NCBI RefSeq assembly: GCF_009901565.1
Contig: NZ_WXEW01000002.1
Span: 620,001 to 684,000, forward strand
Reading direction: 5' to 3'
DNA from: Herbidospora solisilvae
GTDB taxonomy: Bacteria > Actinomycetota > Actinomycetes > Streptosporangiales > Streptosporangiaceae
Length of the DNA stretch: 64,000 bases
Positions 53,461 through 62,433 of the stretch are shown piece after piece. Numbering within the stretch: the first letter of the stretch is position 1; the number at the start of each line of letters is the position of its first letter. The notes beneath the pieces are model-generated. The model did not search any database, was not told the DNA's origin, and worked only from the letters and a program-made list of their open reading frames with translations. The translations under genes were made by a program, and so were the position numbers.

Positions 53461-54647
53461 TGGACGTGCACGACGACGAGCGGGCCCGCCGCTGGCGGCT
53501 GGTCCTGGGCGGCGAGGCCGCGAACGCGCCCGGCGGCGGCCTGGGCGACCTGTCGGGCGCCGACGCCGGCATGGACGCCGCCCTGGCCGCCCTCTACGAC
53601 CTCGACGGCGACGGCGGGCCGGCCTCCCGCTCGGCCGGGCTGGGCGGTTCGGCGCCCCGGGTGTCCCGCTGGCTGGGCGACATCCGCACCTACTTCCCGT
53701 CGACGGTCGTCCAGGTCATGCAGAAGGACGCCATCGACCGCCTCGACCTGAGCCGTCTCCTGCTGGAGCCGGAGATGCTCGAGGCCGTGGAGCCCGACGT
53801 CCACCTGGTCGGCACCCTGCTGTCGCTGAACCGGGTGATGCCCGAGCAGGCCCGCGAGTCGGCCCGGGTGGTGGTCCGGAAGGTCGTCCACGAGCTGGAG
53901 CGGAAGCTCCAGCACCGCACCCGGGCGGCGGTGACCGGCGCGCTGAACCGGGCCGCCCGCACCAATCGCCCCAGACGCCCGGCCGACATCGACTGGGACC
54001 GGACCATCCGGGCGAATCTCAAGAACTACCTCCCCGAGCGCAACACGGTCGTGCCGTCGCGCCTGGTCGGCTACGCCCGCAAGCAGCAGTCGGTGCAGCG
54101 CGAGGTCGTGCTCTGCATCGACCAGAGCGGCTCGATGGCCGCCTCGGTGGTCTATTCGAGCGTCTTCGGGGCCGTGCTGGCCTCGATGCGGTCGCTGAAG
54201 ACGTCCCTGGTCGTCTTCGACACCGCCGTCGTCGACCTCACCGACCAGCTCCACGACCCGGTCGAGCTGCTGTTCGGCACCCAGCTCGGCGGCGGCACCG
54301 ACATCAACCGCGCCATCGCCTACTCCCAGGGCCTCATCACCCGCCCCGCCAACTCGATCTTCATCCTGATCAGCGACCTCTACGAGGGCGGCGTCCGCGC
54401 CGAGATGCTGAAGCGCGTGGCGGCGATGACGGCGGCGGGCGTCCAGGTGATCGTCCTGCTGGCCCTGTCCGACGAGGGCGCCCCGTTCTACGACCACGAG
54501 AACGCCGCGGCCCTGGCGGCGATGGGCGTCCCGGCCTTCGCCTGCACCCCTGACGCCTTCCCCGACCTCATGGCGGCGGCGATCGAACGCCGCGACATCA
54601 CCGCCTGGGCCGAACGCAACCTCGGCGAGGGCAGACAGACCAGCTGA
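53460..54647 (+). CDS. vWA domain protein with complete MIDAS
   Basis: 395 residues. After a Gly/Ala/Asp-rich N terminus and a helical region, a von Willebrand A domain begins near residue 215. The MIDAS residues are Asp221, Ser223 and Ser225 in VLCIDQSGSMA, Thr280 in GGGTDINRA, and the Asp of FILISDLYEGG. This metal site lets vWA domains grip partners, and MoxR ATPases usually remodel them. It closes the five-gene operon; the overlapping TGATG links it to the DUF5682-like gene. A long frame upstream of 53460 is out of register with the operon and is not used. Confidence 0.9.
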   Translation: MDVHDDERARRWRLVLGGEAANAPGGGLGDLSGADAGMDAALAALYDLDGDGGPASRSAGLGGSAPRVSRWLGDIRTYFPSTVVQVMQKDAIDRLDLSRLLLEPEMLEAVEPDVHLVGTLLSLNRVMPEQARESARVVVRKVVHELERKLQHRTRAAVTGALNRAARTNRPRRPADIDWDRTIRANLKNYLPERNTVVPSRLVGYARKQQSVQREVVLCIDQSGSMAASVVYSSVFGAVLASMRSLKTSLVVFDTAVVDLTDQLHDPVELLFGTQLGGGTDINRAIAYSQGLITRPANSIFILISDLYEGGVRAEMLKRVAAMTAAGVQVIVLLALSDEGAPFYDHENAAALAAMGVPAFACTPDAFPDLMAAAIERRDITAWAERNLGEGRQTS

Positions 54648-54931
54648 AGTCGGCGCGGGCCGATCCCGCCCTTTCCGTTACGGCTCCGCCCACCCCGGCC
54701 CCGCCCGCCGCCTCCGCATCCCGCCGCATCCGGCGCCGGCCACCCGCTCCCGCCCTCGCGCCGCGACGGCGGACCCGAAGACCTAGGACCATCGGACACG
54801 GAGGACGATCGACATGCGAAGCCCACGTGAGGGGCCCACCGACGGGCCCCAGGGCATCGGACCAAGGTCCCACGCCCTCCTCGGGCCATGGCCCGATGCC
54901 CGCTACGCTCTCCTTTCGTAATGTCCGAAAC
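54648..54931. promoter_or_regulatory. 284-base region with clustered inverted repeats upstream of MFS gene
   Basis: The first half is C-rich with no pattern I recognise. Between 54831 and 54901 there are four overlapping symmetries: GGGGCCC/GGGCCCC (54831-54850), GGACC-AA-GGTCC (54859-54870), the 16-bp palindrome TCGGGCCATGGCCCGA (54881-54896), and GGGCATCGG (54852-54860) with CCGATGCCC (54893-54901). The last excludes the two before it. TACGCT at 54904-54909 may be the -10 box. Confidence 0.6.
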
Positions 54932-56278
54932 ATGGCTTCCCTCATGACATCCACCTCACCGCCGCCGGCGGTCTTCTCGTCGCGCTACCGCGCCCTGAGC
55001 ACCGGTATCACCGCCCTCATGGTCCTGGTCGCGTTCGAATACCTGGCGGTCGCGACCGCCATGCCCGAGATCGGCAAGGAGCTGCAGGGCTTCGGCCTCT
55101 ACAGCCTCGCCTTCAGCGGCGCGGTCGCCGCGGCCCTCGTCGGCACGGTCGCCGGCGGCCGGTGGGGCGACGTCTCCGGTCCCGACAAGCCGCTCTGGAC
55201 CGGCCTCGGCATGTTCGTGACCGGCCTGGTGATCGCCGGGCTGGCCCCCACGATGGAGGTCTTCATCGCGGGGCGGCTGCTCCAGGGCCTGGGCGGCGGT
55301 TTGTTCAACGTGGCGATCTACGTCCTGGTGGCGCGGGTCTACCCGGGCGCGATGCACCCGAAGGTCTTCTCGTTGCTGGCCGCCGCCTGGGTGCTGCCCT
55401 CGGTGGTCGGGCCGGCCATCACCGGCACCGTCACCGAGACGTGGACCTGGCGGGCCGTCTTCCTGGGCGTCGCGGTGATCGCGCTCCCGGCCGTGGCGAT
55501 CTTCTGGCGCGGGCTGGCCTCCCGGGAGCCCTACGCCGACGACGAGGAGCGGGCCGACACCGGCCCCTTCGCCGCGCGGCTCGCCTGGGGCGGCGGTGCG
55601 GCCGTGGGCGCGGCGGTCCTCCAGTACGGGTCGGGCGAGTCCAACTACGTGCTGATGGCGGCCGGCCTGGCGGTGCTGCTGGTCGCGCTGCCGATGCTGG
55701 TCCCGGGCGGGACCCTGCGGGCGGCCCGCGGCCTGCCGACCGTGGTCGCGCTGCGCGGGCTGAGCATGGCCGCGTTCTTCGCCGCCGAGGTGCTCGTGCC
55801 GCTGATGCTGGTCAGGGAGCGCGGCCTGACGCTGACCGAGGCGGGCATCGCGCTCACCGGCGGCGCGCTGGCCTGGTCGGCCGGCTCGTGGCTGCAGGGC
55901 AAGTACCCGGGCGGGCGCGTGCTGCGGCTCTGGGGCGGCCACCTGCTGGTCGTCGCCGGGATCTCGGTGACCGCCTTGGCGATCCTGCCCGCCGTCCCGA
56001 TCTGGGTCGCGTTCATCGGCTGGGTGGTCTGCGGGCTCGGCATCGGGATGATCTATCCGACGCTGTCGGTGCTGGTCCTGGAGTTGTCCAAGCCCGGCGA
56101 GGAGGGCAAGAACAGCGCCTCGCTCAGCGTCGGCGAGTCGGGCGTGACCGTGGTCGCGGTGGCCGTCACGGGGGCGATCCTCACCTCGACCGGGGCATAT
56201 GCTGTCTGCTTCGCCCTGCTCGTGGCGATGGCGTTGGCGGGGGCGTTGCTGTCCCGGCGTGTCACCATGGAGGTCTGA
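54932..56278 (+). CDS. MFS transporter
   Basis: 448 residues with about twelve membrane helices. VAGGRWGDVSGPDKPLWTG fits the loop 2-3 motif A (GxxxDxxGRR-like, degenerate), and an Asp/Glu pair occurs early in helix 1 (VAFEYLAVATAMPEIG). A drug or metabolite exporter role is likely, substrate unknown. ATG 54932 and ATG 54944 are both possible; the frame continues upstream. The structured region upstream suggests it is regulated. It ends 37 bases before the enolase-like gene, which has its own ribosome site. Confidence 0.85.
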   Translation: MASLMTSTSPPPAVFSSRYRALSTGITALMVLVAFEYLAVATAMPEIGKELQGFGLYSLAFSGAVAAALVGTVAGGRWGDVSGPDKPLWTGLGMFVTGLVIAGLAPTMEVFIAGRLLQGLGGGLFNVAIYVLVARVYPGAMHPKVFSLLAAAWVLPSVVGPAITGTVTETWTWRAVFLGVAVIALPAVAIFWRGLASREPYADDEERADTGPFAARLAWGGGAAVGAAVLQYGSGESNYVLMAAGLAVLLVALPMLVPGGTLRAARGLPTVVALRGLSMAAFFAAEVLVPLMLVRERGLTLTEAGIALTGGALAWSAGSWLQGKYPGGRVLRLWGGHLLVVAGISVTALAILPAVPIWVAFIGWVVCGLGIGMIYPTLSVLVLELSKPGEEGKNSASLSVGESGVTVVAVAVTGAILTSTGAYAVCFALLVAMALAGALLSRRVTMEV

Positions 56279-56315
56279 GAGCGAGACGCCTCAAGAACAG
56301 GAGGGGGAGCCGTCC

Positions 56316-57317
56316 GTGCCGCGTGTCCGTGAGGTCGATGTGTTCCGGCTGGTCCTGCCCTACGGCAGGCGACCGGAGAGCATCCTGGTCAAGCTCACCG
56401 ACCATGGCGGGATGGCCGGGTGGGGCGAGGTCGTCCACCCCGATCCCAAGGTGTGGGGCACTCTTGAGGAGACCCTCGCCCAGATCCTCATCGGGGTCGA
56501 CTGGGAGACCCCCCACGACCTGCCCGAGCTGGGCACCGCGGCCGACATGGCCTGCTGGGACCTGGCGACCAGGATGACGGGCGTGCCGCTGGCCCACGCG
56601 CTCGGCGGCACCCGCACCTCCCTCATGGCCACCGTCCGGCTGCCCGCCGTACGGTCGCTGCAGTCGGCGGTCGACGGCGTCAACCGGTTCGTCGGAGCCG
56701 GATACGCCCACGTCACCGTGGAGATCCACCCGGGGTGGGACGTCGAGCCGCTGCGCGCGATCCGGGCCGCCTACCCGGCGCTGGCGATCACGGTCGACGC
56801 GCGGCGGGCCTACACGGAGATCGGCCAGCTCGAATCGCTGGCCGGCTACGACCTGTCGGGCATCGAGCGGCCCTGCGACGACCTCGATCTGAGCGCCGAG
56901 CTCCAGTCGCGGCTGAGCATCCCGGTCGTCGTCGAGGCCCGCTCGCTGGCCGAGCTCGACGAGGCCGTCGCCGCGCGGGCCGGGCGGGCCCTCATGCTCC
57001 GGCCGTCGTTGTTCGGCTCGCTGGCCGCCGTGAAGACCGCCCACGACCGCGCCCGCCGGGCCGGCTGGGACATCACCTGCGCCGACGGCCGGGGCACCGG
57101 CCTCGCCCGCGCGGCCACCGTCGCCGTGGCCGCCCTGCCGGGCTGCACCCTCCCGAGCGACGTGACCGAACCGCCGAGGAACGCCCAGATCGTCGAGCCG
57201 CCGGTCGGCGCGTCGGGGGGAGTGGTGGCCATCCCGCTCACCCAGCCGGGGCTCGGCCACACGGTCGACGAGGAGCGGGTCAGGCGGATGGCCCGCGACA
57301 GCTTCGCTCTGCGTTAG
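56316..57317 (+). CDS. Enolase-superfamily protein lacking catalytic lysines
   Basis: 333 residues with the MenC/N-acylamino-acid-racemase layout: N-terminal capping domain (LVLPYGRRPESILVKLTDHGGMAGWGE) and barrel. The barrel strand that should carry the KxK pair reads HVTVEIHPG, Thr134-Val-Glu136. Metal ligands are Asp161 (VDARRAY) and Glu184 (IERP); the third ligand, normally Asp, is Glu207 (VVEARS); the last-strand Lys is Arg229 (LMLRPS). Proton transfer is therefore unlikely by the usual mechanism. GTG 56316 follows an AGGAGGGGG ribosome site. Stop overlaps the convergent LCP gene by four bases. Confidence 0.8.
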   Translation: MPRVREVDVFRLVLPYGRRPESILVKLTDHGGMAGWGEVVHPDPKVWGTLEETLAQILIGVDWETPHDLPELGTAADMACWDLATRMTGVPLAHALGGTRTSLMATVRLPAVRSLQSAVDGVNRFVGAGYAHVTVEIHPGWDVEPLRAIRAAYPALAITVDARRAYTEIGQLESLAGYDLSGIERPCDDLDLSAELQSRLSIPVVVEARSLAELDEAVAARAGRALMLRPSLFGSLAAVKTAHDRARRAGWDITCADGRGTGLARAATVAVAALPGCTLPSDVTEPPRNAQIVEPPVGASGGVVAIPLTQPGLGHTVDEERVRRMARDSFALR

Positions 57318-58651
57318 GACTCGACGGGCGCGCAGCCCTCGGCCAGCTTCGGCGCCTTCGGCGCACTGCTCGACGCGCCGCCCCCGCCCGTCAGGGCCCG
57401 CGCGGCGGTGTTCCTGATCAGGGTCCAGTCGGGCGCCGCGGTGCTGATCATCGGGGGGACGAACTGGACGCTCGTCACCCCCGCCCGCTTGACCTTGGCC
57501 GCGAGCGGCACCAGGTGCTCCAGCATCGGGCTCGGGATGTCGGTCTCCAGCAGCCCCTCGGTCGCCGCGGCGATCTCGGTGAAGCGGGTCAGCACGGTCG
57601 CCGGGTCGGCCTGGTCGAGAAGCGCCGCGAAGACGCACTTCTGCCGCTTCATCCGCGCGTAGTCGTCGGAGAAGGTCCGCGACCGGGCGAACCACAACGC
57701 CTGCTCGCCGGTCAGCCTGCGGGTGCCGGCGGGGATGAGGCCCTCGTTGCGGCGGCCGTACACCACGTCGCGGTCGACGGTGAGGTGCAGGCCGCCGATC
57801 GCGTCGACGATCTTGGCGAAGCCGCCGATGTTGACCAGCGTGTACCAATCGACGCGCAGCCCCAGGATCTCCCCGACGGCCTCCTTCAGGGCCGTCGCGC
57901 CCATGCCGGTGCGCCCGCCGAAGACCTCGGGGTGCTGGTCGGCGTACTCCCAGACCGAGAACAGCAGGTCCTCGCGCGCCCCGTCGGGGCCGCTCGGCAG
58001 CCGGAAGCCGAAGGGGAAGTGGTTGTACATCGGGCTGCCCTCGGGGAACCGGACCCCTTCGAGGTTGCGCGGCAGCCCGAACATGACGGTGCGCCCGGTG
58101 CGCACGTCGACGCTGGCCACGTTGATGCTGTCGGTCCGCACGCCGACCCGGTTCCCGGCCAGGTCACCGCCGAGAAGCAGGATGTTGACCCGGTCGCGGC
58201 CGCCGAACGGCTCGCCCGCGGGCATCTCGGCCGACCCCTTGAACAGGCCGTCGATCGTGCGCTGCGAGACCGCCGCGTAGTGGGCGGTCAGCCCGAACGG
58301 CAGCGCCGACCCGACCGCCAGCACGCCGGTCAACACCCCCGAGACCATCTGGCCCGGCATCGACAACCGCCCGGGCCGCAGGACGACGTAGGAGTGCACC
58401 ACGAGCACGAACCACGCGACGCCGAGCGTGCCCGACATGACCGCCAGCAGCCCGAGACGGCCGATCAGCCGCCCGGCCAGGTCGGCCCCCGCGAGCGCCG
58501 CCACCGTGATGACCACCGCGACGCCCGACAGATAGACCGCCAGCACCGAGGCGCCGGTACGCCGCCAGCCCGCCCGCAGGTGCGCCACCCCCGGGAACAG
58601 CACCGACAACGCGACCCATCCGATCACCTGACCTGGTTTCCGCACGCCCAT
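57314..58651 (-). CDS. LytR-CpsA-Psr (LCP) family protein
   Basis: 445 residues. Four membrane helices lie in the first 135 residues, more than the single anchor of most LCP proteins. The extracytoplasmic LCP domain starts VNILLLGGDLAG and contains RTDSINVASVDVRTGRTVMFGLPRNLEGV and FAKIVDAIGGLHLTVD, with the catalytic Asp/Arg set (RTDSI, LPRN, RTFSDDYARMKRQK). LCP enzymes attach glycopolymers such as teichoic acid or arabinogalactan to peptidoglycan. A short Ala/Ser/Gly tail ends the protein. It converges on the enolase-like gene. Confidence 0.9.
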   Translation of the reverse strand: MGVRKPGQVIGWVALSVLFPGVAHLRAGWRRTGASVLAVYLSGVAVVITVAALAGADLAGRLIGRLGLLAVMSGTLGVAWFVLVVHSYVVLRPGRLSMPGQMVSGVLTGVLAVGSALPFGLTAHYAAVSQRTIDGLFKGSAEMPAGEPFGGRDRVNILLLGGDLAGNRVGVRTDSINVASVDVRTGRTVMFGLPRNLEGVRFPEGSPMYNHFPFGFRLPSGPDGAREDLLFSVWEYADQHPEVFGGRTGMGATALKEAVGEILGLRVDWYTLVNIGGFAKIVDAIGGLHLTVDRDVVYGRRNEGLIPAGTRRLTGEQALWFARSRTFSDDYARMKRQKCVFAALLDQADPATVLTRFTEIAAATEGLLETDIPSPMLEHLVPLAAKVKRAGVTSVQFVPPMISTAAPDWTLIRNTAARALTGGGGASSSAPKAPKLAEGCAPVES

Positions 58652-58777
58652 CCCCGAAGATGCTCGATTACGTGGTCACGGACCGTGTCGCCACGATTAC
58701 ATTGAACCGTCCGAGGGGGCCGAACGCCTTTACCTTCCAGACACCGGCGAGTTCGTGGCCGATTCACCCGGTTCGCG

Positions 58778-58783
58778 TACTCT
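58778..58783 (+). promoter_or_regulatory. -10 box of a leaderless promoter (hydrolase gene)
   Basis: TACTCT lies six bases before ATG 58790 with no ribosome site, within the 138-base gap divergent from the LCP gene. Confidence 0.5.
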
Positions 58784-58789
58784 GACCCC

Positions 58790-59797
58790 ATGTCGGAGGA
58801 CATCCTGGGCGCGGACTACGACGTCGTCACCATCCCCCTCCCGCCCGACGACGAGGGCGAGGTCGTCGCGACGCTGGTCCGCCGCGTCGTGCCGGGCGCC
58901 CGCCGCGCGGTCCTCTACCTGCACGGCTTCACCGACTACTTCTTCCAGGCCCACCTGGCCGACCACTACGTGCAGCAGGGCGTCTCGTTCTTCGCGCTGG
59001 ACCTGCGCAAGTACGGGCGGTCGCTGCTGCCCTACCAGACGCGCGGATTCGTCCGGAGCGTCACCGAGTACTTCCCGGAGATCGACGCCGCCGTCCGGAT
59101 CATCCGGGCCGACCACGACGAACTGGTGGTCAACGGCCACTCGACCGGCGGCCTGGTCGCCGCGTTGTGGGCCGACCGGGTGCGCGGCCGGGGGCTCGTG
59201 CAGGCGCTCATGCTGAACAGCCCGTTCCTCGACCTGAACGTCCCGGTGCTGGTGAAGGGGCTCGCCGACGCGCTGAAGGGGGTGTTCGCCCGGCTGCCCG
59301 CCCGCACGGTGCTGCCGGTGGGTGTCTCGACGGTCTACGGCGACAGCATCCACCTGTCCCGCGAGGGCGAATGGGACTACGACCTCGAATGGAAGCCCTT
59401 GGGCGGCTTCCCCGTGCACGCCGCCTGGCTGGCCGCGATCCGCCGCGCCCACCACCGGTTGCAGGGCGGCCTCAGGGTCGACGTGCCGGTGCTGGTGCTC
59501 TGCTCCGACCAGAGCCTGCGGGTCAAGGACTTCGCGCCGGAGGTGCGCAACAGCGACACCGTGCTCGACGTGGAGCAGATCGCCCGGCACGCCACCCGCA
59601 TCGGGCCCCGCGTGACGGTGGTCCGGGTGGCGGGCGGCGTGCACGACCTGGTGCTGTCGGCCGAACCGGTGCGCAAGCAGGTGTTCGACGAGATGGACCG
59701 CTGGCTGGCCTATGCGCTACCAGGGGAAGCCGAACAACCCGTAGTAGGCGGCGGTGACGAGCATCAGGGCGGTGCCCCCCAGCACGCCGGTCAGTGA
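58790..59797 (+). CDS. Alpha/beta hydrolase (lysophospholipase-like)
   Basis: 335 residues, cytoplasmic. VLYLHGFTDYFFQ supplies the oxyanion region, VVNGHSTGGLVAAL the nucleophile Ser, LVLCSDQSLRV the acid and VAGGVHDLVLSAE the His. The domain organisation resembles monoacylglycerol/lysophospholipases with an internal cap. Its 3' end overlaps the next, convergent gene by 81 bases; the last ~25 residues are Gly/Gln-rich and unlike the family. Confidence 0.83.
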   Translation: MSEDILGADYDVVTIPLPPDDEGEVVATLVRRVVPGARRAVLYLHGFTDYFFQAHLADHYVQQGVSFFALDLRKYGRSLLPYQTRGFVRSVTEYFPEIDAAVRIIRADHDELVVNGHSTGGLVAALWADRVRGRGLVQALMLNSPFLDLNVPVLVKGLADALKGVFARLPARTVLPVGVSTVYGDSIHLSREGEWDYDLEWKPLGGFPVHAAWLAAIRRAHHRLQGGLRVDVPVLVLCSDQSLRVKDFAPEVRNSDTVLDVEQIARHATRIGPRVTVVRVAGGVHDLVLSAEPVRKQVFDEMDRWLAYALPGEAEQPVVGGGDEHQGGAPQHAGQ

Positions 59798-61195
59798 CAC
59801 CTGCTGCGACCGGCTCATCTCCCAGCCGTCGCGCAGTCCCACGAGCACCGCCCCCGTGGCGCCCACCACCTGCGCGAGCATCACCACCGCCAGCACCCGC
59901 ACCACCAGCCAGCCCGCCTGCACGGCCGGCCAGGCCCCGGCCTGGTTCACCGAGAACAACACGATCAGCATGATGAACGCCAGCACCGAGACGAGCAGCG
60001 CCAGGCTGGTCCAGATCATCCGCCAAAGCCGCCGCCGGATCGGCGGCCAGACGTGGGTGTTGGTCTGGTGCCGCAGGTCACGACCGCGCAGCCGGACGAA
60101 CATCTCGGTCACCGGCGCCGCGACGTAGCCGAACGCGGCCAGGGTCAGGGTGAGGCCGAGGAAGCTGCTGGCGCCGTACCAGGGGGCGGCGGGCACGTCG
60201 CTGGCCTCATAGCGCTGGACCGGTTTGGCTCCCGCGATCTTGACCGGCGACTCGTGGGGCAGGCCGGTGATCCAGTTGGACAACGTCGGCAGGTAGCCGG
60301 GCACGAACGGCCCGCCGTGCCGCCGCATCGCGTGGTCGGCCCCGGCGAGGAACCGGATCGTGTAGTTGTCGGCGGGCTTGGCGTCGATCAGCGTCTGGGT
60401 GCTCTCGACGAACGGGATCGACGGGTCGCCGGTGCCGTAGAGGGCGAGGGTGGGCTGCCGCATGCCGTGGAGGGCGGGCGCGCTGTCGTACCGGAGGAAG
60501 TCGAAACCGACCCCGCCCATGGCCCGGGTGAGCAGGTCGCGCACCCCGGTCGGCGCGTGCAGCCGCAGGAGCTGCTCGTTGAGCGCCCACGCGACCTGCC
60601 GCATCGGCGACACGTTGGGGGAGGAGACCAGCACCGTGTAGGCGATGGCGGAGCTCCTGGACGCCGCGATCGGGACCACCCAGCCGCCCTCGCTGACCCC
60701 CCACAGGCCGGTCCGCGCCGGGTCGGTGGACGGTCGCTGCCGCAGCAGGTCGATCATGGTCACCGCGTCGTCGGCGAGCAGGGCGAAGTCGCGGCTGCGG
60801 AAGGAGTAGCCGTGGGTGCGCTTGTCGTAGGCGAGCGTCACGATGCCGTGCTGGGCCAGCCACTCGGCCTGCGAGGAGAACTCGCCCCGGTCGCCGGAGC
60901 CCGAGCCCTGCACGAAGACCATCGCCGGGAACGGGCCGGGGCCCTGGGGGGTGCGGATCGTGGTGACCAGGTTGTCGCCCCGGACCGGGACGGTGATCGT
61001 CTCGGTGGTGACCGGGTAGACCGTCGCCGGAGGACGCGTCTCGGAGGCGGGCTGGGCCGGCAGGTCGCGGAAGGCGGCCGGCGGCTCCAGCGGCGGCGGA
61101 TCGAACGCGGGCGGCGGCAGGAGGTAGCCGATCACTCCGAGCAGCGCCACGAGGACGCCGGCGAGAATCGTCAGCGTGCCCCGCCCAATGGTCAT
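59717..61195 (-). CDS. Membrane-anchored alpha/beta hydrolase with C-terminal helices
   Basis: 492 residues. An N-terminal helix (residues about 7-26) and a Pro-rich linker lead to an extracytoplasmic hydrolase domain: VFVQGSGSGDRGEF, GLWGVSEGGWVVPIAA (nucleophile Ser), LALYGTGDPSIPF (acid) and LAGADHAMRRHG (His). Four C-terminal membrane helices follow residue 350, an unusual fusion. ATG 61195 is preferred over ATG 61222 because GGGGAG lies seven bases upstream. Predicted esterase or peptidase of the S9/S33-like hydrolases acting outside the membrane. Confidence 0.8.
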   Translation of the reverse strand: MTIGRGTLTILAGVLVALLGVIGYLLPPPAFDPPPLEPPAAFRDLPAQPASETRPPATVYPVTTETITVPVRGDNLVTTIRTPQGPGPFPAMVFVQGSGSGDRGEFSSQAEWLAQHGIVTLAYDKRTHGYSFRSRDFALLADDAVTMIDLLRQRPSTDPARTGLWGVSEGGWVVPIAASRSSAIAYTVLVSSPNVSPMRQVAWALNEQLLRLHAPTGVRDLLTRAMGGVGFDFLRYDSAPALHGMRQPTLALYGTGDPSIPFVESTQTLIDAKPADNYTIRFLAGADHAMRRHGGPFVPGYLPTLSNWITGLPHESPVKIAGAKPVQRYEASDVPAAPWYGASSFLGLTLTLAAFGYVAAPVTEMFVRLRGRDLRHQTNTHVWPPIRRRLWRMIWTSLALLVSVLAFIMLIVLFSVNQAGAWPAVQAGWLVVRVLAVVMLAQVVGATGAVLVGLRDGWEMSRSQQVSLTGVLGGTALMLVTAAYYGLFGFPW

Positions 61196-61327
61196 CAGGC
61201 CGCTCCCCGATGGGTGGTCCATATTCCGAGTCGTGCCTTCCTCCTTACGATGCCCCCTGGTCGCCAGGTTAAGTCATTACGTGATGCCGTTGTCTCAGGG
61301 GAGGCGCAATTTGTCGGTGAGACCTGT

Positions 61328-61333
61328 TAGCTT
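61328..61333 (+). promoter_or_regulatory. -10 box of a leaderless promoter (sbcDC)
   Basis: TAGCTT precedes the sbcD ATG (61342) by eight bases; no ribosome site. Confidence 0.4.
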
Positions 61334-61341
61334 CGTGCGCC

Positions 61342-62433
61342 ATGCGGCTGCTGCACACGTCCGACTGGCACCTGGGCCGGTCCTTCCACCGCGAGAGCCT
61401 GCTCCCGGCCCAGGCCGCGTTCGCCGACCACCTGGTCGAGACGGTCGCCGCGGAGCGGGTCGACGTCGTGCTGGTGGCCGGTGACGTCTACGACCGGGCG
61501 CTCCCGCCGGTCGACGCGGTGGCCCTGTTCGACGAGACGCTGCGCCGCTTACGCGGTCTCGGCGTCCACACCGTGATCATCAGCGGCAACCACGACTCGC
61601 CCGTCCGGCTCGGCTTCGGCGCCGGCCTGATGGACCGCATCCACCTGCGCACCGACCCCCACCGGGCCTGGTCCCCAATCGTCGTGAACGACGTCGCCTT
61701 CTACGGGATTCCCTACCTGGAGCCCGAGCTGGTCCGCACCCCGTGGAACCTCCCCGAGCGCACCCACACGGCCGCCATGACCCATGTCATGGACCGCGTC
61801 CGCCGTGACGACGCCGCCCCGGCGAAGGTGGTGCTGGCCCACGCCTTCGTCACCGGCGGCGCGGCCAGCGACAGCGAGCGCGACATCACCGTCGGCGGGG
61901 TGGCCCACGTGCCGCTGCGGGTCTTCGACGGGGCCGGCTACGTCGCCCTCGGCCACCTCCACGGCCGCCAGACCATGAGCGAGACGGTCCGCTACTCCGG
62001 CTCCCCGATCGCCTACTCCTTCTCCGAGACCGACCACGTGAAGGGGTCGTGGCTGGTCGAACTGGGCGGCCCGATCGAGTTCGTGCCCGCGCCGGTGCCC
62101 CGCCGGCTGGCCCGGCTGCGGGGGCGCATCGACGACCTGCTCGCGCTGCCGCCGTCCGGCGACTGGATCCAGGCGACGCTGACCGATCCGGTCCGCCCCA
62201 AGGCCGCGATGGAGCGGCTGCGGTCCCGGTTCCCCCACACCGTCGACCTCCAGTTCGCCCCCGACGACGTGCCCGAGGCGGCGCCCGCGCGCCCCCGCCT
62301 GGCCGGGCGGCCCGAGATCGACGTCGCGCTCGACTTCGTCCGCGAGGTCCGCGGCGAGGCGGCCGACCCCGACGAGCGCCGGATCCTCGAAGAGGCCGCG
62401 ATGGCCTGCCGCATCAAGGAGAGCACCGCCTGA
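61342..62433 (+). CDS. sbcD: Exonuclease SbcD
   Basis: 363 residues, Mre11-type metallophosphoesterase. Motifs LHTSDWHLGRSFH (I), VAGDVYDRALPP (II), VIISGNHDSPVRLG (III), VLAHAFVTGG (IV) and YVALGHLHGRQ (V) are all intact and supply the two-manganese site. With SbcC it cleaves hairpins and protein-blocked DNA ends. The TGATG overlap with sbcC shows coupled translation. Confidence 0.95.
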   Translation: MRLLHTSDWHLGRSFHRESLLPAQAAFADHLVETVAAERVDVVLVAGDVYDRALPPVDAVALFDETLRRLRGLGVHTVIISGNHDSPVRLGFGAGLMDRIHLRTDPHRAWSPIVVNDVAFYGIPYLEPELVRTPWNLPERTHTAAMTHVMDRVRRDDAAPAKVVLAHAFVTGGAASDSERDITVGGVAHVPLRVFDGAGYVALGHLHGRQTMSETVRYSGSPIAYSFSETDHVKGSWLVELGGPIEFVPAPVPRRLARLRGRIDDLLALPPSGDWIQATLTDPVRPKAAMERLRSRFPHTVDLQFAPDDVPEAAPARPRLAGRPEIDVALDFVREVRGEAADPDERRILEEAAMACRIKESTA

